A stretch of 64,000 nucleotides of DNA from Nitrospirota bacterium (GCA_029261155.1 JAJDBW010000090.1:1-64000), one strand, 5' to 3'. Shown: positions 37,251 to 46,280, counted from the stretch's first letter. The notes: a model not told the origin generated them from the sequence alone. Program-made: numbers and translations.

Positions 37251-37661
37251 TTACTTGTAATCTTTCAAGGATTCTATTAAACGACACACCGAATGTCCGT
37301 CGGGGACGCCGTCCGGCATATCCTCCCACTGGACCAGGGCTTTTTCCATGCGGATCTGGAGCTGGGCCATCTGATCGAGCCGTTCCCGGTTTTCCTTAAT
37401 GCGGCGGGCCAAGAGGTCGCGCACCAAGGGACAGGGGGAGTTGTGATTTTGAGCGTGGTTGAGGATCTCCGTGATTTCGGAGAGAGTAAAGCCTAAATCC
37501 TTGGCGCGCAGGGTAAACTTGAGCCGTTTAATATCCTCTACGGAAAAAAGGCGGTAGCCGTTATTCGCCTTGATAGCGGGTTTAAGGAGCGCGATGCGAG
37601 TGTAGTAGCGGACGCTCTCCGGGGAGATGCCCGCGTGTTTGGCCAATTGTGTCACGGTCAT
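37251..37661 (-). CDS. MerR-family heavy-metal regulator
   Basis: This 136-residue protein has an N-terminal winged helix typical of MerR (VTQLAKHAGISPESVRYYTRIALL, NGYRLFSVEDIKRLKFTLRAKDLGF) and a coiled-coil dimer helix. Two Cys at the metal-site positions (NSPCPLVRD near 82 and HSVCRLIES near 126) fit ZntR/CueR-like sensors, although the central CC pair of ZntR is absent. The ATG at 37661 follows GAGGGA; a GTG five codons earlier is not preferred. It probably senses Cu or Zn and activates the ATPase through the 20-bp-spacer promoter in the following gap. Confidence 0.9.
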   Translation of the reverse strand: MTVTQLAKHAGISPESVRYYTRIALLKPAIKANNGYRLFSVEDIKRLKFTLRAKDLGFTLSEITEILNHAQNHNSPCPLVRDLLARRIKENRERLDQMAQLQIRMEKALVQWEDMPDGVPDGHSVCRLIESLKDYK

Positions 37662-37789
37662 TTCAGTCCCTCTCACGGAATCATTACCTAAAAAAACCTA
37701 AATCTGTTCAACACACATTATATAAGAAGAAGACCTGAAAATCGCTATTTCACATCCGTTTTGCCCTAACCCAAACGGGAAGTCAGTCC

Positions 37790-37818
37790 TTGACATTCAG
37801 GGGGGCTTGACGTATACA
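37790..37818 (+). promoter_or_regulatory. Strong sigma70-type promoter
   Basis: TTGACA (37790-37795) and TATACA (37813-37818) with a 17-bp spacer give a near-consensus promoter. The predicted start is at about 37825, which coincides with an ATG, so the transcript would be leaderless or would use the ATG at 37843. Confidence 0.65.
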
Positions 37819-37842
37819 GGATCCATGTCCTCCATTAAGAAA

Positions 37843-38181
37843 ATGAAACGCAAGTTCATCTATTTTGCGATCGTAAGTGCGATTGCTCTTTCGCTTTGCC
37901 CTATCAACCCTCTTTTCGCCAAGCCGAACACTCCAAACCACGACGGGACCTCCCATTCCGAATGTATCCCAAATCTCTGCGCCACAGTCACGGCAAAAGA
38001 GACCTTCTCTCCAGAAAAAATTCTGGCTTCGTTTTCCTGGCTTTCCCTGCCCTTACTGCTTCTTTATTTCGGATCTTTAAACCCTGAATATCGAAACGGC
38101 CTTCTTCGCTTTGATGACAAAAATGTCCCGCCGAAATTCGCGAACAAGCTCTATCGCCTTCACGCCGCTTTTCTCATCTGA
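37843..38181 (+). CDS. Small exported protein in the metal island
   Basis: This 112-residue protein has a signal peptide or N-terminal anchor (KFIYFAIVSAIALSLCPINP) and a second hydrophobic stretch (about 68-83). Between them is a segment with Cys and His (HSECIPNLC) that could bind metal. No family is recognised. The start is ambiguous: an in-frame ATG at 37825 adds MSSIKK and would sit at the predicted transcription start. A near-consensus promoter directly upstream supports expression. It lies between the MerR/ATPase pair (opposite strand) and the Cyc2-like gene, so a role in metal or redox handling is possible but not shown. Confidence 0.6.
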   Translation: MKRKFIYFAIVSAIALSLCPINPLFAKPNTPNHDGTSHSECIPNLCATVTAKETFSPEKILASFSWLSLPLLLLYFGSLNPEYRNGLLRFDDKNVPPKFANKLYRLHAAFLI

Positions 38182-38333
38182 TCTTCGTCCCGGACAACGA
38201 TTCCCCTGCGCTGGAGAGATCCAGGCAAGCGCCTATAAATAAACCGGGTGTTTGACCTTTTCGATTTCTCCGCCAACAATAAAGTAAATTTCACGGCTGG
38301 AAGGCTCTCCCGCCGCTTTTTGAGGATGATACG

Positions 38334-39746
38334 ATGCCAAAATCGCCTGCGTGGAACGTTATCGGGATAAAGTGGCTCATCTCATTTATGCCGATGCTCT
38401 TTCTTTTGTCCATCCTTCCGACAAACGCAGAGGCCATTCCGGCCTTTGCCCGCAAATACGATCTGTCTTGCACATCTTGCCATACCAAGGCCCCGCGCTT
38501 AAATGCCTTTGGGGAGGCCTTTCATATGGCCGGCTACCAAATTCCGCAAACCGAAGAAGGTGAGCTTCGGGAAAAAAGACAAATCGGGCGGATCGTTTCG
38601 GAAAAGACATTTCTGAATATCTTCGCATTAAGGGCGACGGGAAATTTCGTCGAATCGATTTCGGGCGGGCATCCCCCCGAAACCAATCTGGCCCTGCCCC
38701 GAGAAATCGAACTCTATTTCGCCGGAACCTTCACTGAGGACGTGAGCTACTTTTTTAATCTCAGCCATGAGGCGGACACGATTGAAGGCATCGACAATGG
38801 GCGGTTTGAGAAGACGACCGCCTTCGGTTTGGGCAAGGAATTTTTCTTGATGTTCGATCTGTCTCCCTCACATCGCGGGGCTACAAACATGCATGAAATA
38901 ACCATGACAGGACCCATGCGGATGGGTCCGATGATCATGGTCGGGAAGGTCGATCCCTCGACCAATTTTTCTTATCCCACCAACCGGCAATTCATTCTCG
39001 ACCAGCCGGGGCGAATCGACACAAATAACGGAACGATACAGCGCTTCACCTTAAGCCCCTATGCCTTCTCCGCGAAATTTTTCGGGCTCAGCACCGGTGA
39101 AGGGAATACGATTGAAGTCACGAAAGGCGTCCTCTACAACACCCCCGGCGATTTCGGCATCGATGTCCACGCAATGCTTGGACGCTTCATGCTTCAGACC
39201 GGCGTGATGCAGGGCATCGATGCGGGCAGCGCCGATATCAACGAAAAAAAAGATCCCTATGTGATGACGCGGGTAAATTTCGGCAGCCGGAATTATTTTT
39301 CGGGAAGCGCCTCTGCGCTCGCCTATTGGGGAAACGACACGGCCAAGGTCGGCAATGACTTGGTCGATTGGTTTCGGACCGGTGTATCGGGAAATATCAA
39401 ATACAAATTGCTCGACCTTTACGGGGCCCTCATCTGGGACAAAATTTCGGGCCTTCCCGCGGCCACAGCCAGCGTCTTTGACGAGACGGCCTTCGGGATG
39501 ACCCTTGAGAGCGATTTCATCCTCACCGACCGCTACCTGCTTTCGCTCCGCTACGATCGAATGGATGCGGGGGGCTTCGCCAACCAAAAAGCCGATGGAG
39601 AGGTCCTCACCCTCCAGCTCAGAAAATATTTCAGAGACAACTATGCCGTCTATCTCCGGGACAGCGTGAATATCGGCCGGGTGAGCACCAACCCGCTTCA
39701 AAATTTTCGAAATCTCATCGCACTCGGCGTCGATCTCGATTTTTAG
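38334..39746 (+). CDS. Cyc2-like monoheme cytochrome-porin fusion
   Basis: This 470-residue protein has a signal peptide (cleavage near NAEA, about 34) and one c-type heme motif, CTSCH at 46-50. Around it is the Cyc2-type signature: AIPAFARKYDLSCTSCH then LNAFGEAFHMAGY. The remaining 400 residues are a beta-barrel rich in alternating aromatic strands (EIELYFAGTFTEDVSYFF, YLLSLRYDRMD), ending in GVDLDF. Cyc2 proteins take electrons from outside the cell, classically Fe(II), through the outer membrane. The same signature also occurs in monoheme porins of unknown donor, so the substrate is not fixed. The next gene, a diheme cytochrome, is a plausible periplasmic acceptor. Confidence 0.8.
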   Translation: MPKSPAWNVIGIKWLISFMPMLFLLSILPTNAEAIPAFARKYDLSCTSCHTKAPRLNAFGEAFHMAGYQIPQTEEGELREKRQIGRIVSEKTFLNIFALRATGNFVESISGGHPPETNLALPREIELYFAGTFTEDVSYFFNLSHEADTIEGIDNGRFEKTTAFGLGKEFFLMFDLSPSHRGATNMHEITMTGPMRMGPMIMVGKVDPSTNFSYPTNRQFILDQPGRIDTNNGTIQRFTLSPYAFSAKFFGLSTGEGNTIEVTKGVLYNTPGDFGIDVHAMLGRFMLQTGVMQGIDAGSADINEKKDPYVMTRVNFGSRNYFSGSASALAYWGNDTAKVGNDLVDWFRTGVSGNIKYKLLDLYGALIWDKISGLPAATASVFDETAFGMTLESDFILTDRYLLSLRYDRMDAGGFANQKADGEVLTLQLRKYFRDNYAVYLRDSVNIGRVSTNPLQNFRNLIALGVDLDF

Positions 39747-39773
39747 TGATCTTTTAATTTGAAGGAGAACATC

Positions 39774-40616
39774 ATGTGCACATTAATAAAGACATTGAAG
39801 CGCATCAGCCTTCTGTGCTTCACGATCGTCTTGATGACGTCAACAGCGATTCGATCCCAGGAGATGGATCATTCTTCGATGGGAAATCCCACCGATGAAA
39901 CACAAGATCAAGACACGATGGAAAAGATGAACGGGAATCGTGACGGCGATGAGATGGCCGTCATGAAAGGGAAGATGATTTTTTCCATGAGCTGCGTCTA
40001 CTGCCACGGCTCGCGCGGGGAAGGCGACGGGGCGGCTTCGATGTTCCTCGGCCCCTACTCTCATCCCCGACCCAATAATTTCACGAGTGGGATCTTTAAA
40101 TTCCGTTCGACCGAATCGGGCGAGCTGCCCCTGCTCAGCGACTTGATGCGGACCATCCGGGAAGGCATTCCCGGATACATGCCTTCCTTCCGGAATATGG
40201 GCGAGGAAGGCCTCCGGGCGGTGGCGCTGTATATCGCGAAGGCCTTTATACAAGCGGACCTCCCCACGACGACGAGCATTAAATATGTAAAACATGTCGG
40301 GCCCTATATCTATTCGCCCCAATCCGTTCGGCGTGGCGAAATACTCTATGGGATTATGAAATGCAACGAATGTCACGGCGCCGACGGCAAGGCGGGTCGG
40401 ACTGACCTCCGCGACGAACGGAAGCTTATGGTTCACCCCATCGATCTCACCCGGCAAGAAACCTTCGGTAACGGCACCTCCCACGAAGACATTTATCGGA
40501 CGATTATGACGGGCCTCGACGGCACGCCCATGCCAGGCTACAGCGATTTGTTTAAAGGAGAAGAAGACAGCGCCTGGGACCTGGTGCATTATATTTTATC
40601 GCTGCAGGGGCGGTAG
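39774..40616 (+). CDS. Periplasmic diheme cytochrome c
   Basis: This 280-residue protein has a signal sequence (CFTIVLMTSTAI). Two cytochrome-c domains follow: CVYCH with GSRGEGDGAA around residue 76, and CNECH with GADGKAGRTDL around 199, each followed by candidate axial Met residues (TPMPGYSDLF near the end, PGYMPSF). A Met/Asp/Gln-rich segment lies after the signal. An AAGGAG site supports the ATG at 39774 rather than the in-frame TTG at 39759. It starts 27 bp after the Cyc2-like porin gene. The likely role is to carry electrons between that porin and inner-membrane complexes. Confidence 0.88.
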   Translation: MCTLIKTLKRISLLCFTIVLMTSTAIRSQEMDHSSMGNPTDETQDQDTMEKMNGNRDGDEMAVMKGKMIFSMSCVYCHGSRGEGDGAASMFLGPYSHPRPNNFTSGIFKFRSTESGELPLLSDLMRTIREGIPGYMPSFRNMGEEGLRAVALYIAKAFIQADLPTTTSIKYVKHVGPYIYSPQSVRRGEILYGIMKCNECHGADGKAGRTDLRDERKLMVHPIDLTRQETFGNGTSHEDIYRTIMTGLDGTPMPGYSDLFKGEEDSAWDLVHYILSLQGR

Positions 40617-40766
40617 GTAGAATGGAAGGGATGCATTTATTTAGAATGGCGTTAGACATTGCTTGTCAGAAATTGTCAAAAGGCAGGAAATCAACAAACG
40701 ACTTTTTGAGAAGAAATATCTAGAGGAGGGAAGAAAAGAAGAACGTTTCTTACTTGCGGTGCCGAT

Positions 40767-41708
40767 CTATAATGTCTTCGTTTTCAACGAGTATATTTCA
40801 GCGAGAACCGTATTGGCGATCCCATCCACGGAAAGACCGTAGGCATCGCGCAAGTAATCCTGATCGCCAACGAGACTCGAGAAGCAGTCATTCAGTCCCA
40901 GCCTTTTGAGGCGGGCCCTCGGCGCCGGGAGTTCGGCCAAGACTTCGGAAACAGCCCCACCCAGGCCGCCAAGCGTACTGTGCTCTTCTAGTGTCACAAT
41001 CAGCCTTGATCGATCCGCTAAATATTTAATCGCCTTTTCGTCTAGCGGTTTGAGGGTATGCATACTATAAAGACCCACATCGAGTCCTCTCTCAACAAGT
41101 TGCTCTCTTGCGGCCAAGGCGTTTTGTAAAATCCCCCCGCTAGAAATGAGTGTGACATCCTCTCCTTCATAAAGCTTGATCGCTTTACCGATTTCAAAAG
41201 AGATTTTTTCTTGATGAATAGTTGGTTCCCCGCCCCGGCCCAGTCGAAGGTAACAGGGTCCGGGGCGTTCATACACTGCTTGGGTCGCCGCTGCCGCTTC
41301 AACTACATCCCCTGGCGCGACGACCGTCATATTCGGCAAAGCCCGCATGATCGCTAGGTCTTCCGTCGCATGATGGCTCATGCCCAAGGCCCCGTAACTG
41401 AAACCGCCGCCGATGGCCACAATCTTCACACTGGCCTGGTGATAGCAGATATCGTTTCTAATTTGTTCCAGACAGCGCAAGGTTGGAAAATTTGCGATGG
41501 AGTAAGTAAATACCGTTTTTCCTTCTAAGGCCATTCCTGTGGCCAGTCCAGCCATATTCTGCTCTGCCACACCCACGTTGAGATATTGATTTGAAAATTG
41601 TTCGGCATACTTCGTCAGGACGCCGAAGCCCAGGTCACCCGTGATAAGCAGGACATTCCGGTCCTTTGTGGCAAGCGCATTGAGTGCGGCGACAAAATGG
41701 TCTCTCAT
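40767..41708 (-). CDS. Transketolase, C-terminal half subunit
   Basis: This 313-residue protein holds the pyrimidine-binding and C-terminal domains of transketolase: LLITGDLGFGVLTKYAEQF, NVGVAEQNMAGLATGMALEG with the cofactor-activating Glu, DICYHQASVKIVAIGGGFSYG, and a final nucleotide-like domain GLDVGLYSMHTLKPLDE. It pairs with the N-terminal half encoded 1 bp upstream. Split transketolases in glycan loci often move two-carbon units in unusual sugar synthesis rather than in the pentose phosphate pathway. It is the last gene of the long minus-strand locus. Confidence 0.9.
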   Translation of the reverse strand: MRDHFVAALNALATKDRNVLLITGDLGFGVLTKYAEQFSNQYLNVGVAEQNMAGLATGMALEGKTVFTYSIANFPTLRCLEQIRNDICYHQASVKIVAIGGGFSYGALGMSHHATEDLAIMRALPNMTVVAPGDVVEAAAATQAVYERPGPCYLRLGRGGEPTIHQEKISFEIGKAIKLYEGEDVTLISSGGILQNALAAREQLVERGLDVGLYSMHTLKPLDEKAIKYLADRSRLIVTLEEHSTLGGLGGAVSEVLAELPAPRARLKRLGLNDCFSSLVGDQDYLRDAYGLSVDGIANTVLAEIYSLKTKTL

Positions 41709-41709
41709 A

Positions 41710-42516
41710 CTAAGTCCGATTCAACTCCGCCATGGCGTGCTCATATTCTTCGCCTTGCGGAGAGCGGTAGTGCCAAAGAACGCTGTTCTCCATAAAAGAA
41801 ATCCCCTTCCCCTTGGTTGTATGCGCAATGATACAGCTTGGCTGGTTATTTTTCTCCGGATCGATGTGTAGTGTCTTGCCCAAAGCCTCATGATCGTGGC
41901 CATCCACTTCAGTTGTCTTCCAGCCAAAAGCGCGCCATTTATCGACAAAGGGCTCCAGGCTGAGGGTATGGCTGACCGAAGCGAGACTCTGAATCTTGTT
42001 ATAGTCGACGATCGCAACAAGGTTGGATAATTTATGGTGCGATGAAAAGAGAATGGCCTCCCAATTCGATCCTTCGTCGCATTCTCCATCGCTCATTAAA
42101 ACAAAAACCCGGTGTTTCTTCAGATCCAATTTGGCGGCATAAGCCATCCCTGTGCCGACCGAAAGACCATGCCCCAAGGAACCGGTCGACAACTCGACAC
42201 CGGGAATCCCAATATGTGAAACATGACCTGAAAACTTGCTGCCGTTGGCATAATGCTTCTTCAGTTCTTCCACGGGGAAATAACCCGATTCGGCCAAGGC
42301 GGCGTAAATCCCCGCACCCGCATGCCCCTTACTCAAAATGAAGCGATCCCGTTTTGTCCACTTGGGTTCATTTGGACGTTTTTGCAGAACCTTCCCGTAC
42401 AAGACCGCCACGATATCGGCCATTGAAAGCACGGATGCCAGATGAGAGCTTTTCCCCAAATGGGTCATCTCCACCGCATGTTTCCGAATTTTCAGGGCCA
42501 GTTGTTCTGTCGTCAT
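41710..42516 (-). CDS. Transketolase, N-terminal half subunit
   Basis: This 268-residue protein has the thiamine-diphosphate pyrophosphate-binding domain: HLGKSSHLASVLSMADIVAVLYG, LSTGSLGHGLSVGTGMAYA, MSDGECDEGSNWEA and IVDYNKIQSL with the metal-binding Asp/Asn. It ends TTKGKGISFMENSVLWHY. The ATG at 42516 overlaps the aminotransferase stop (ATGA), so upstream starts inside that gene are not used. Together with the C-terminal half it forms a two-chain transketolase. Confidence 0.9.
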   Translation of the reverse strand: MTTEQLALKIRKHAVEMTHLGKSSHLASVLSMADIVAVLYGKVLQKRPNEPKWTKRDRFILSKGHAGAGIYAALAESGYFPVEELKKHYANGSKFSGHVSHIGIPGVELSTGSLGHGLSVGTGMAYAAKLDLKKHRVFVLMSDGECDEGSNWEAILFSSHHKLSNLVAIVDYNKIQSLASVSHTLSLEPFVDKWRAFGWKTTEVDGHDHEALGKTLHIDPEKNNQPSCIIAHTTKGKGISFMENSVLWHYRSPQGEEYEHAMAELNRT

Positions 42517-43700
42517 TTGAGCTTTTCGGGTGATGCGATCAAAGGGGCGAAGGCCTTTTCCACCGCATGCAATGTCTCCCATTTTTTGCAATAACAGAAG
42601 CGGACTTGATTCCGACCCAATTTCGGATCGGAATAGAAGGACGAACCGGGAACGGTCGCCACGCCTATTGATTCAATCAGTCTGCGGCTGAAAGCCACAT
42701 CGTCGTTAAGGCAGAAGCGCCGCATGAGCTCTTGCGAATCGGCCAGAATATAATAGGCGCCCTGCGGCAGACTACAATTGAAGCCCGCCTTTTGCAATAA
42801 GGCGAAAACAAATTGCCGCGCGCCTTCATAGTGCTTCCTTAGGGTTTCATAATAATCCTCTGGAAATGAAAGCGCCGTGACGGCCGCATGTTGAAATGGG
42901 GTTGGCGCGCCGACCGTTAAAAAATCGTGGATTTTCCGAATGCGCGCCGTGATCGCTTCCGGCGCAATCGCCCATCCCACCCGCCAGCCTGTAACCGAAT
43001 AGGTCTTCGATATGGAGTTGATTGTGATCGTCCGATTCTCCATGCCGGGAATCGATGCCAGCGAGATATGCTTCGCGTCGTCATAAAGGATATGTTCATA
43101 GATCTCATCGGTAATGGCGTACACATCTTGATCGATGCAAAGCTCGGCAATCCATTCCAGTTCTTCTCGATTGAAGACCTTGCCGGTCGGGTTATTCGGT
43201 GTGTTGACGATAATCGCTTTGGTCTTCTCGTTAAACGCTTTTGAGAGGTGCTCTTTTGAAAAAGTCCAGTTCGAAGCCTCTAAGGTCACATACCGGGGTG
43301 TTGCGCCGGAGAGGATGCCATCCGGCCCGTAGTTTTCGTAATAGGGTTCGAAGAGGATGAATTCGTCGCCCGGATTGATAATGGCCTTGAGCGTGGCGAT
43401 CATGGCTTCGGTTGAACCGCAGGTCACGGTAATATCGGTTTCGGGATCGCAATGAATATTATTGTAAAAGAGGGCTTTCTTGCTGATGGCTTCTCGTAAT
43501 TCGGGTTCCCCATAGGTCACCGGATACTGGTTGTAGTCTTTTTGAATGGCCGCAATGGCGGCCTCCTTGATAGCTTTGGGGCTTTCGAAATCAGGGAAGC
43601 CTTGAGCAAGATTATAGCCTCCCGCTGCATCACAAATTCTTGTCATCTCTCGGATGGCCGACTCGGCGAACAGTTCGGTTATTTTTGACAGCGGTTTCAC
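42513..43700 (-). CDS. PLP-dependent class I aminotransferase
   Basis: This 395-residue fold-type I aminotransferase has AGGYNLAQGFPDFESP at the start, NTPNNPTGKVFNRE, the Asp/Tyr pair in VYAITDEIYEHILYDD and the PLP Lys in SISKTYSVTGWRVGWAI. It belongs to the aspartate/kynurenine/methionine-type group of class I enzymes. Inside a glycan cluster it may aminate a keto-acid or keto-sugar precursor. It overlaps the transketolase gene by 4 bp and follows the DegT aminotransferase by 28 bp. Confidence 0.9.
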   Translation of the reverse strand: MKPLSKITELFAESAIREMTRICDAAGGYNLAQGFPDFESPKAIKEAAIAAIQKDYNQYPVTYGEPELREAISKKALFYNNIHCDPETDITVTCGSTEAMIATLKAIINPGDEFILFEPYYENYGPDGILSGATPRYVTLEASNWTFSKEHLSKAFNEKTKAIIVNTPNNPTGKVFNREELEWIAELCIDQDVYAITDEIYEHILYDDAKHISLASIPGMENRTITINSISKTYSVTGWRVGWAIAPEAITARIRKIHDFLTVGAPTPFQHAAVTALSFPEDYYETLRKHYEGARQFVFALLQKAGFNCSLPQGAYYILADSQELMRRFCLNDDVAFSRRLIESIGVATVPGSSFYSDPKLGRNQVRFCYCKKWETLHAVEKAFAPLIASPEKLK

Positions 43701-43728
43701 TCGGCTCCTCTCAAATCGTCCGGACTGA

Positions 43729-44835
43729 CTATTTCCCGTAAAATGAACGTACGGTTTGTATTACATAGGCCACTTGCTGGTCGTCGATTTCGACGTTCAT
43801 CGGCAGGGAACAAACCTCCCGGCTGAGCGCCTCGGTTTCAGGAAACCCCCGATCGTCCAAGTTCAACGCCTTGTGTTTGTAGTAGGGTTTGCGGAATTGG
43901 GTCAGCACCTCGACGCCATTCTTTTTAAGATATCCTGAAAAGTCATCCCCCTGCTTTGAACGGACGGTGTAGTTCTGAAAAATATCGTCATAACGCGGGT
44001 CGTCGTAATGCGGCAGCATCAGATCGGTCAGGTCGGAAAGTGCTTCGCGATAGTGGCGTGCGATTTCTTTTCTGCGGACGATCCATGTGGGCAGATGCCG
44101 GAGCTTCACGTCCAGAAAGGCCGCCTGCAGGTTATCGAGGAGACAGGTGAAGCCGTGACTGTGATATTCTCCCGTTTCGCGGTCCTCGCCGTTGTACCGC
44201 ATTCTTCGGGCAAACAGCGCGACATCGGGATCGTCGGTGGTGATCGCCCCGCCATCGCCATATCCGCCAAGAATTTTAAAGGGATAAAAACTCCAGCAGC
44301 CGGTAAGACCCCATGAACCGGCACCCTTTCCGTTGAGCTTCGCCCCAAGGCTCTGACAGGCATCTTCGACAACAACCAGATTGTATTTGTCGGCGATTTC
44401 CATGATGCGAACCATGTCGGCCATGTGGCCGCTCAAATGGACGGGAAGGAGGGCACGCGTTCTTTCCGTGACCGCTTCTTCCATTTTTTGAACATCGATA
44501 TTGTAGTCTTTGGCCACATCGACCAGCACCGGCGTGGCCCCGACATTCACAACGGCGGAAGTCGTCGCCACAAAGGTGTGCGCGGGCACAATCACTTCGT
44601 CGCCCGGACCGATGCCTGCGGCCCGCAAAGACAAATGAAGCGCATCATAACCGCTGTTGAGTCCAATGGCATAACGCGTTCCGACAAAGGCCGCGAGATT
44701 CGCCTCAAAGGATTTGAGGTGACCCCGGTCAATCAGGTCACCCTTCGACATCACATCAAAATAGGCCGCGTCAATCTCGGCTTTCATCATCTGATAGTTT
44801 TTTTTAGGATCGACGAACGGGACTTTATCACTCAA
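43729..44835 (-). CDS. DegT/DnrJ/EryC1 sugar aminotransferase
   Basis: This 368-residue protein matches sugar-nucleotide aminotransferases: YAIGLNSGYDALHLSLRAAGIGPGDEVIVPAHTFVAT, VVVEDACQSLGAKLNGK and the PLP Lys in FYPFKILGGYGDGGAI. Such enzymes transfer an amino group to C3 or C4 of a nucleotide keto-sugar. The TTG at 44835 has GGAG 8 bp upstream. A second DegT-type gene occurs at 54433, so at least two amino-sugar steps are possible in this locus. Confidence 0.92.
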   Translation of the reverse strand: MSDKVPFVDPKKNYQMMKAEIDAAYFDVMSKGDLIDRGHLKSFEANLAAFVGTRYAIGLNSGYDALHLSLRAAGIGPGDEVIVPAHTFVATTSAVVNVGATPVLVDVAKDYNIDVQKMEEAVTERTRALLPVHLSGHMADMVRIMEIADKYNLVVVEDACQSLGAKLNGKGAGSWGLTGCWSFYPFKILGGYGDGGAITTDDPDVALFARRMRYNGEDRETGEYHSHGFTCLLDNLQAAFLDVKLRHLPTWIVRRKEIARHYREALSDLTDLMLPHYDDPRYDDIFQNYTVRSKQGDDFSGYLKKNGVEVLTQFRKPYYKHKALNLDDRGFPETEALSREVCSLPMNVEIDDQQVAYVIQTVRSFYGK

Positions 44836-44881
44836 GGCAAGATCTCCTTTGTGTCTTTGCGCCAGTGTTCTAAACTTTTAT

Positions 44882-45619
44882 CTATTCCAGTACCGCATAG
44901 CCAATATAAGGGTCCCAATCGAGCCTTTGGATTCTGAGCTTGTTGATCCCCAAGGCATCAAGCAGACCGCCCGTCTCGCCAGGCCAAATGGGGTTATCGA
45001 GTTCATCGAAGGCGATGACGGCGCCTTTGGGCATCCTCGGCAGAAAGTGCTCAATGGCACATTTCGTCGGCGCGTAGAGATCGCAGTCGATAAAGAGCAG
45101 GCTCACGACAAGGTGTTGATGCGTCTTAATAAACTCTGGAATCGTTTTAACCATATCGCCGCGCACCAATGCGACCTTTTCGATATGTCCCAGAAAGCGA
45201 TCTTGATCATATTCCTTGATGAGTTGAGAAAGCTCACCGTGAGAATCGGAGGCCAATTCTCCCCTTTTCGTTTTTTTGAATTCACTCTGATCTTTTTCCT
45301 GCGCAGAAGGAAAACCCTCGAAGGTATCGAAACCATAAACGCGCCGGGTCAAATTCTCCGGCTCCATCATTGCGCTGAGCTTGGCCCAGGACATCAGACC
45401 AAAACCACGGAAAACGCCGCACTCAATAATCGAGCCTTTTACAGGAAGCACGCGTTTGAAGATTTCATAGAGCGCGAGGAAGCGTTTTAAGTGTTGCCTT
45501 CGAACATATTTTGGAAAATTCTCAAGTTTGGTTTCAACACTGTCGGGGCAGCTTTCAAAAATCGCTTCGATATTTTTCCCGACTTGCCTTTCGGCTTTTG
45601 TCCTTAGAGGCTTTTCCAT
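44882..45619 (-). CDS. TylF/MycF-type O-methyltransferase
   Basis: This 245-residue protein has a SAM-binding start GSIIECGVFRGFGLMSWAKL, VYGFDTFEGFPSAQEKDQ and metal-binding acidic residues in LLFIDCDLYAPTK and VIAFDELDNPIWPGE. It resembles macrocin O-methyltransferases (TylF), which methylate sugar hydroxyls. The ATG at 45619 lies just after the sugar-transferase stop; a longer frame to 45697 would overlap that gene and is not chosen. It would methylate a residue of the polysaccharide or its precursor. Confidence 0.85.
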   Translation of the reverse strand: MEKPLRTKAERQVGKNIEAIFESCPDSVETKLENFPKYVRRQHLKRFLALYEIFKRVLPVKGSIIECGVFRGFGLMSWAKLSAMMEPENLTRRVYGFDTFEGFPSAQEKDQSEFKKTKRGELASDSHGELSQLIKEYDQDRFLGHIEKVALVRGDMVKTIPEFIKTHQHLVVSLLFIDCDLYAPTKCAIEHFLPRMPKGAVIAFDELDNPIWPGETGGLLDALGINKLRIQRLDWDPYIGYAVLE

Positions 45620-45620
45620 T

Positions 45621-46280
45621 TTATACCGCTTCTCCTTCCCGTGGTTTTTCGATGGAACGATAATGAGGCAAACGAATAAACACCTCGGGGCCGCCACCGA
45701 GTATCGTCCAGAGGGTTGCCATAATGATTTTCAAATCGACCCAAAGCGAATGATGACGAACGTATTCCAGGCCGAGTTGAATTTTTTCAGGGGCGATCTT
45801 TTCGAGATAGTCCCGATCCGGATCGATGCTGCCTCGAAGGATCTCGCCCTCGTTCCTGAAACGGATGGAGGCATAATCGGTCATCCCAGGGCGGACCGTC
45901 AACAGTTCTTTTTCTCTTTCAGAATAAAGATCAACCGCCCAAGAAACTTGCGGCCTGGGTCCAACGAGGCTCATTTCCCCCAGAAACACATTCATCAACT
46001 GAGGCAGCTCATCCAGCTTAAACCGCCTGAGAAAGCGGCCACACCGGGTAATGCGCGCGTCTGTTTCCGCAGTTGATGTCCCGCCCAATTGCTCTGCATC
46101 TTCAACCATACTGCGGAACTTATAGATTCGAAATGGCTTTCCATAACGCCCTACCCGCGTACCGCGATAAAAGACAGGCCCCCTTGACTCACTTTTAATC
46201 AAGACAGCGAAAAGGAAAAAAAAGGGAGAAAAAATAATCAGGCCAATCGCTGAAAACACAATGTCAAAGAATCTCTTCAA
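45621..46280 (-). CDS. Initiating sugar transferase (bacterial sugar transferase family)
   Basis: This 219-residue protein has one N-terminal membrane helix (FSAIGLIIFSPFFFLFAVL) and the PGT catalytic region: GPVFYRGTRVGRYGKPFRIYKFRSM, a D/E pair in EDAEQLGG, RFLRRFKLDELPQLMNV and VGPRPQ. It places the first sugar phosphate on undecaprenyl phosphate to start the repeat unit (WcaJ/PglC type). The TTG at 46280 has GAGGG 8 bp upstream. It lacks the longer WbaP membrane domain. Confidence 0.92.
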   Translation of the reverse strand: MKRFFDIVFSAIGLIIFSPFFFLFAVLIKSESRGPVFYRGTRVGRYGKPFRIYKFRSMVEDAEQLGGTSTAETDARITRCGRFLRRFKLDELPQLMNVFLGEMSLVGPRPQVSWAVDLYSEREKELLTVRPGMTDYASIRFRNEGEILRGSIDPDRDYLEKIAPEKIQLGLEYVRHHSLWVDLKIIMATLWTILGGGPEVFIRLPHYRSIEKPREGEAV

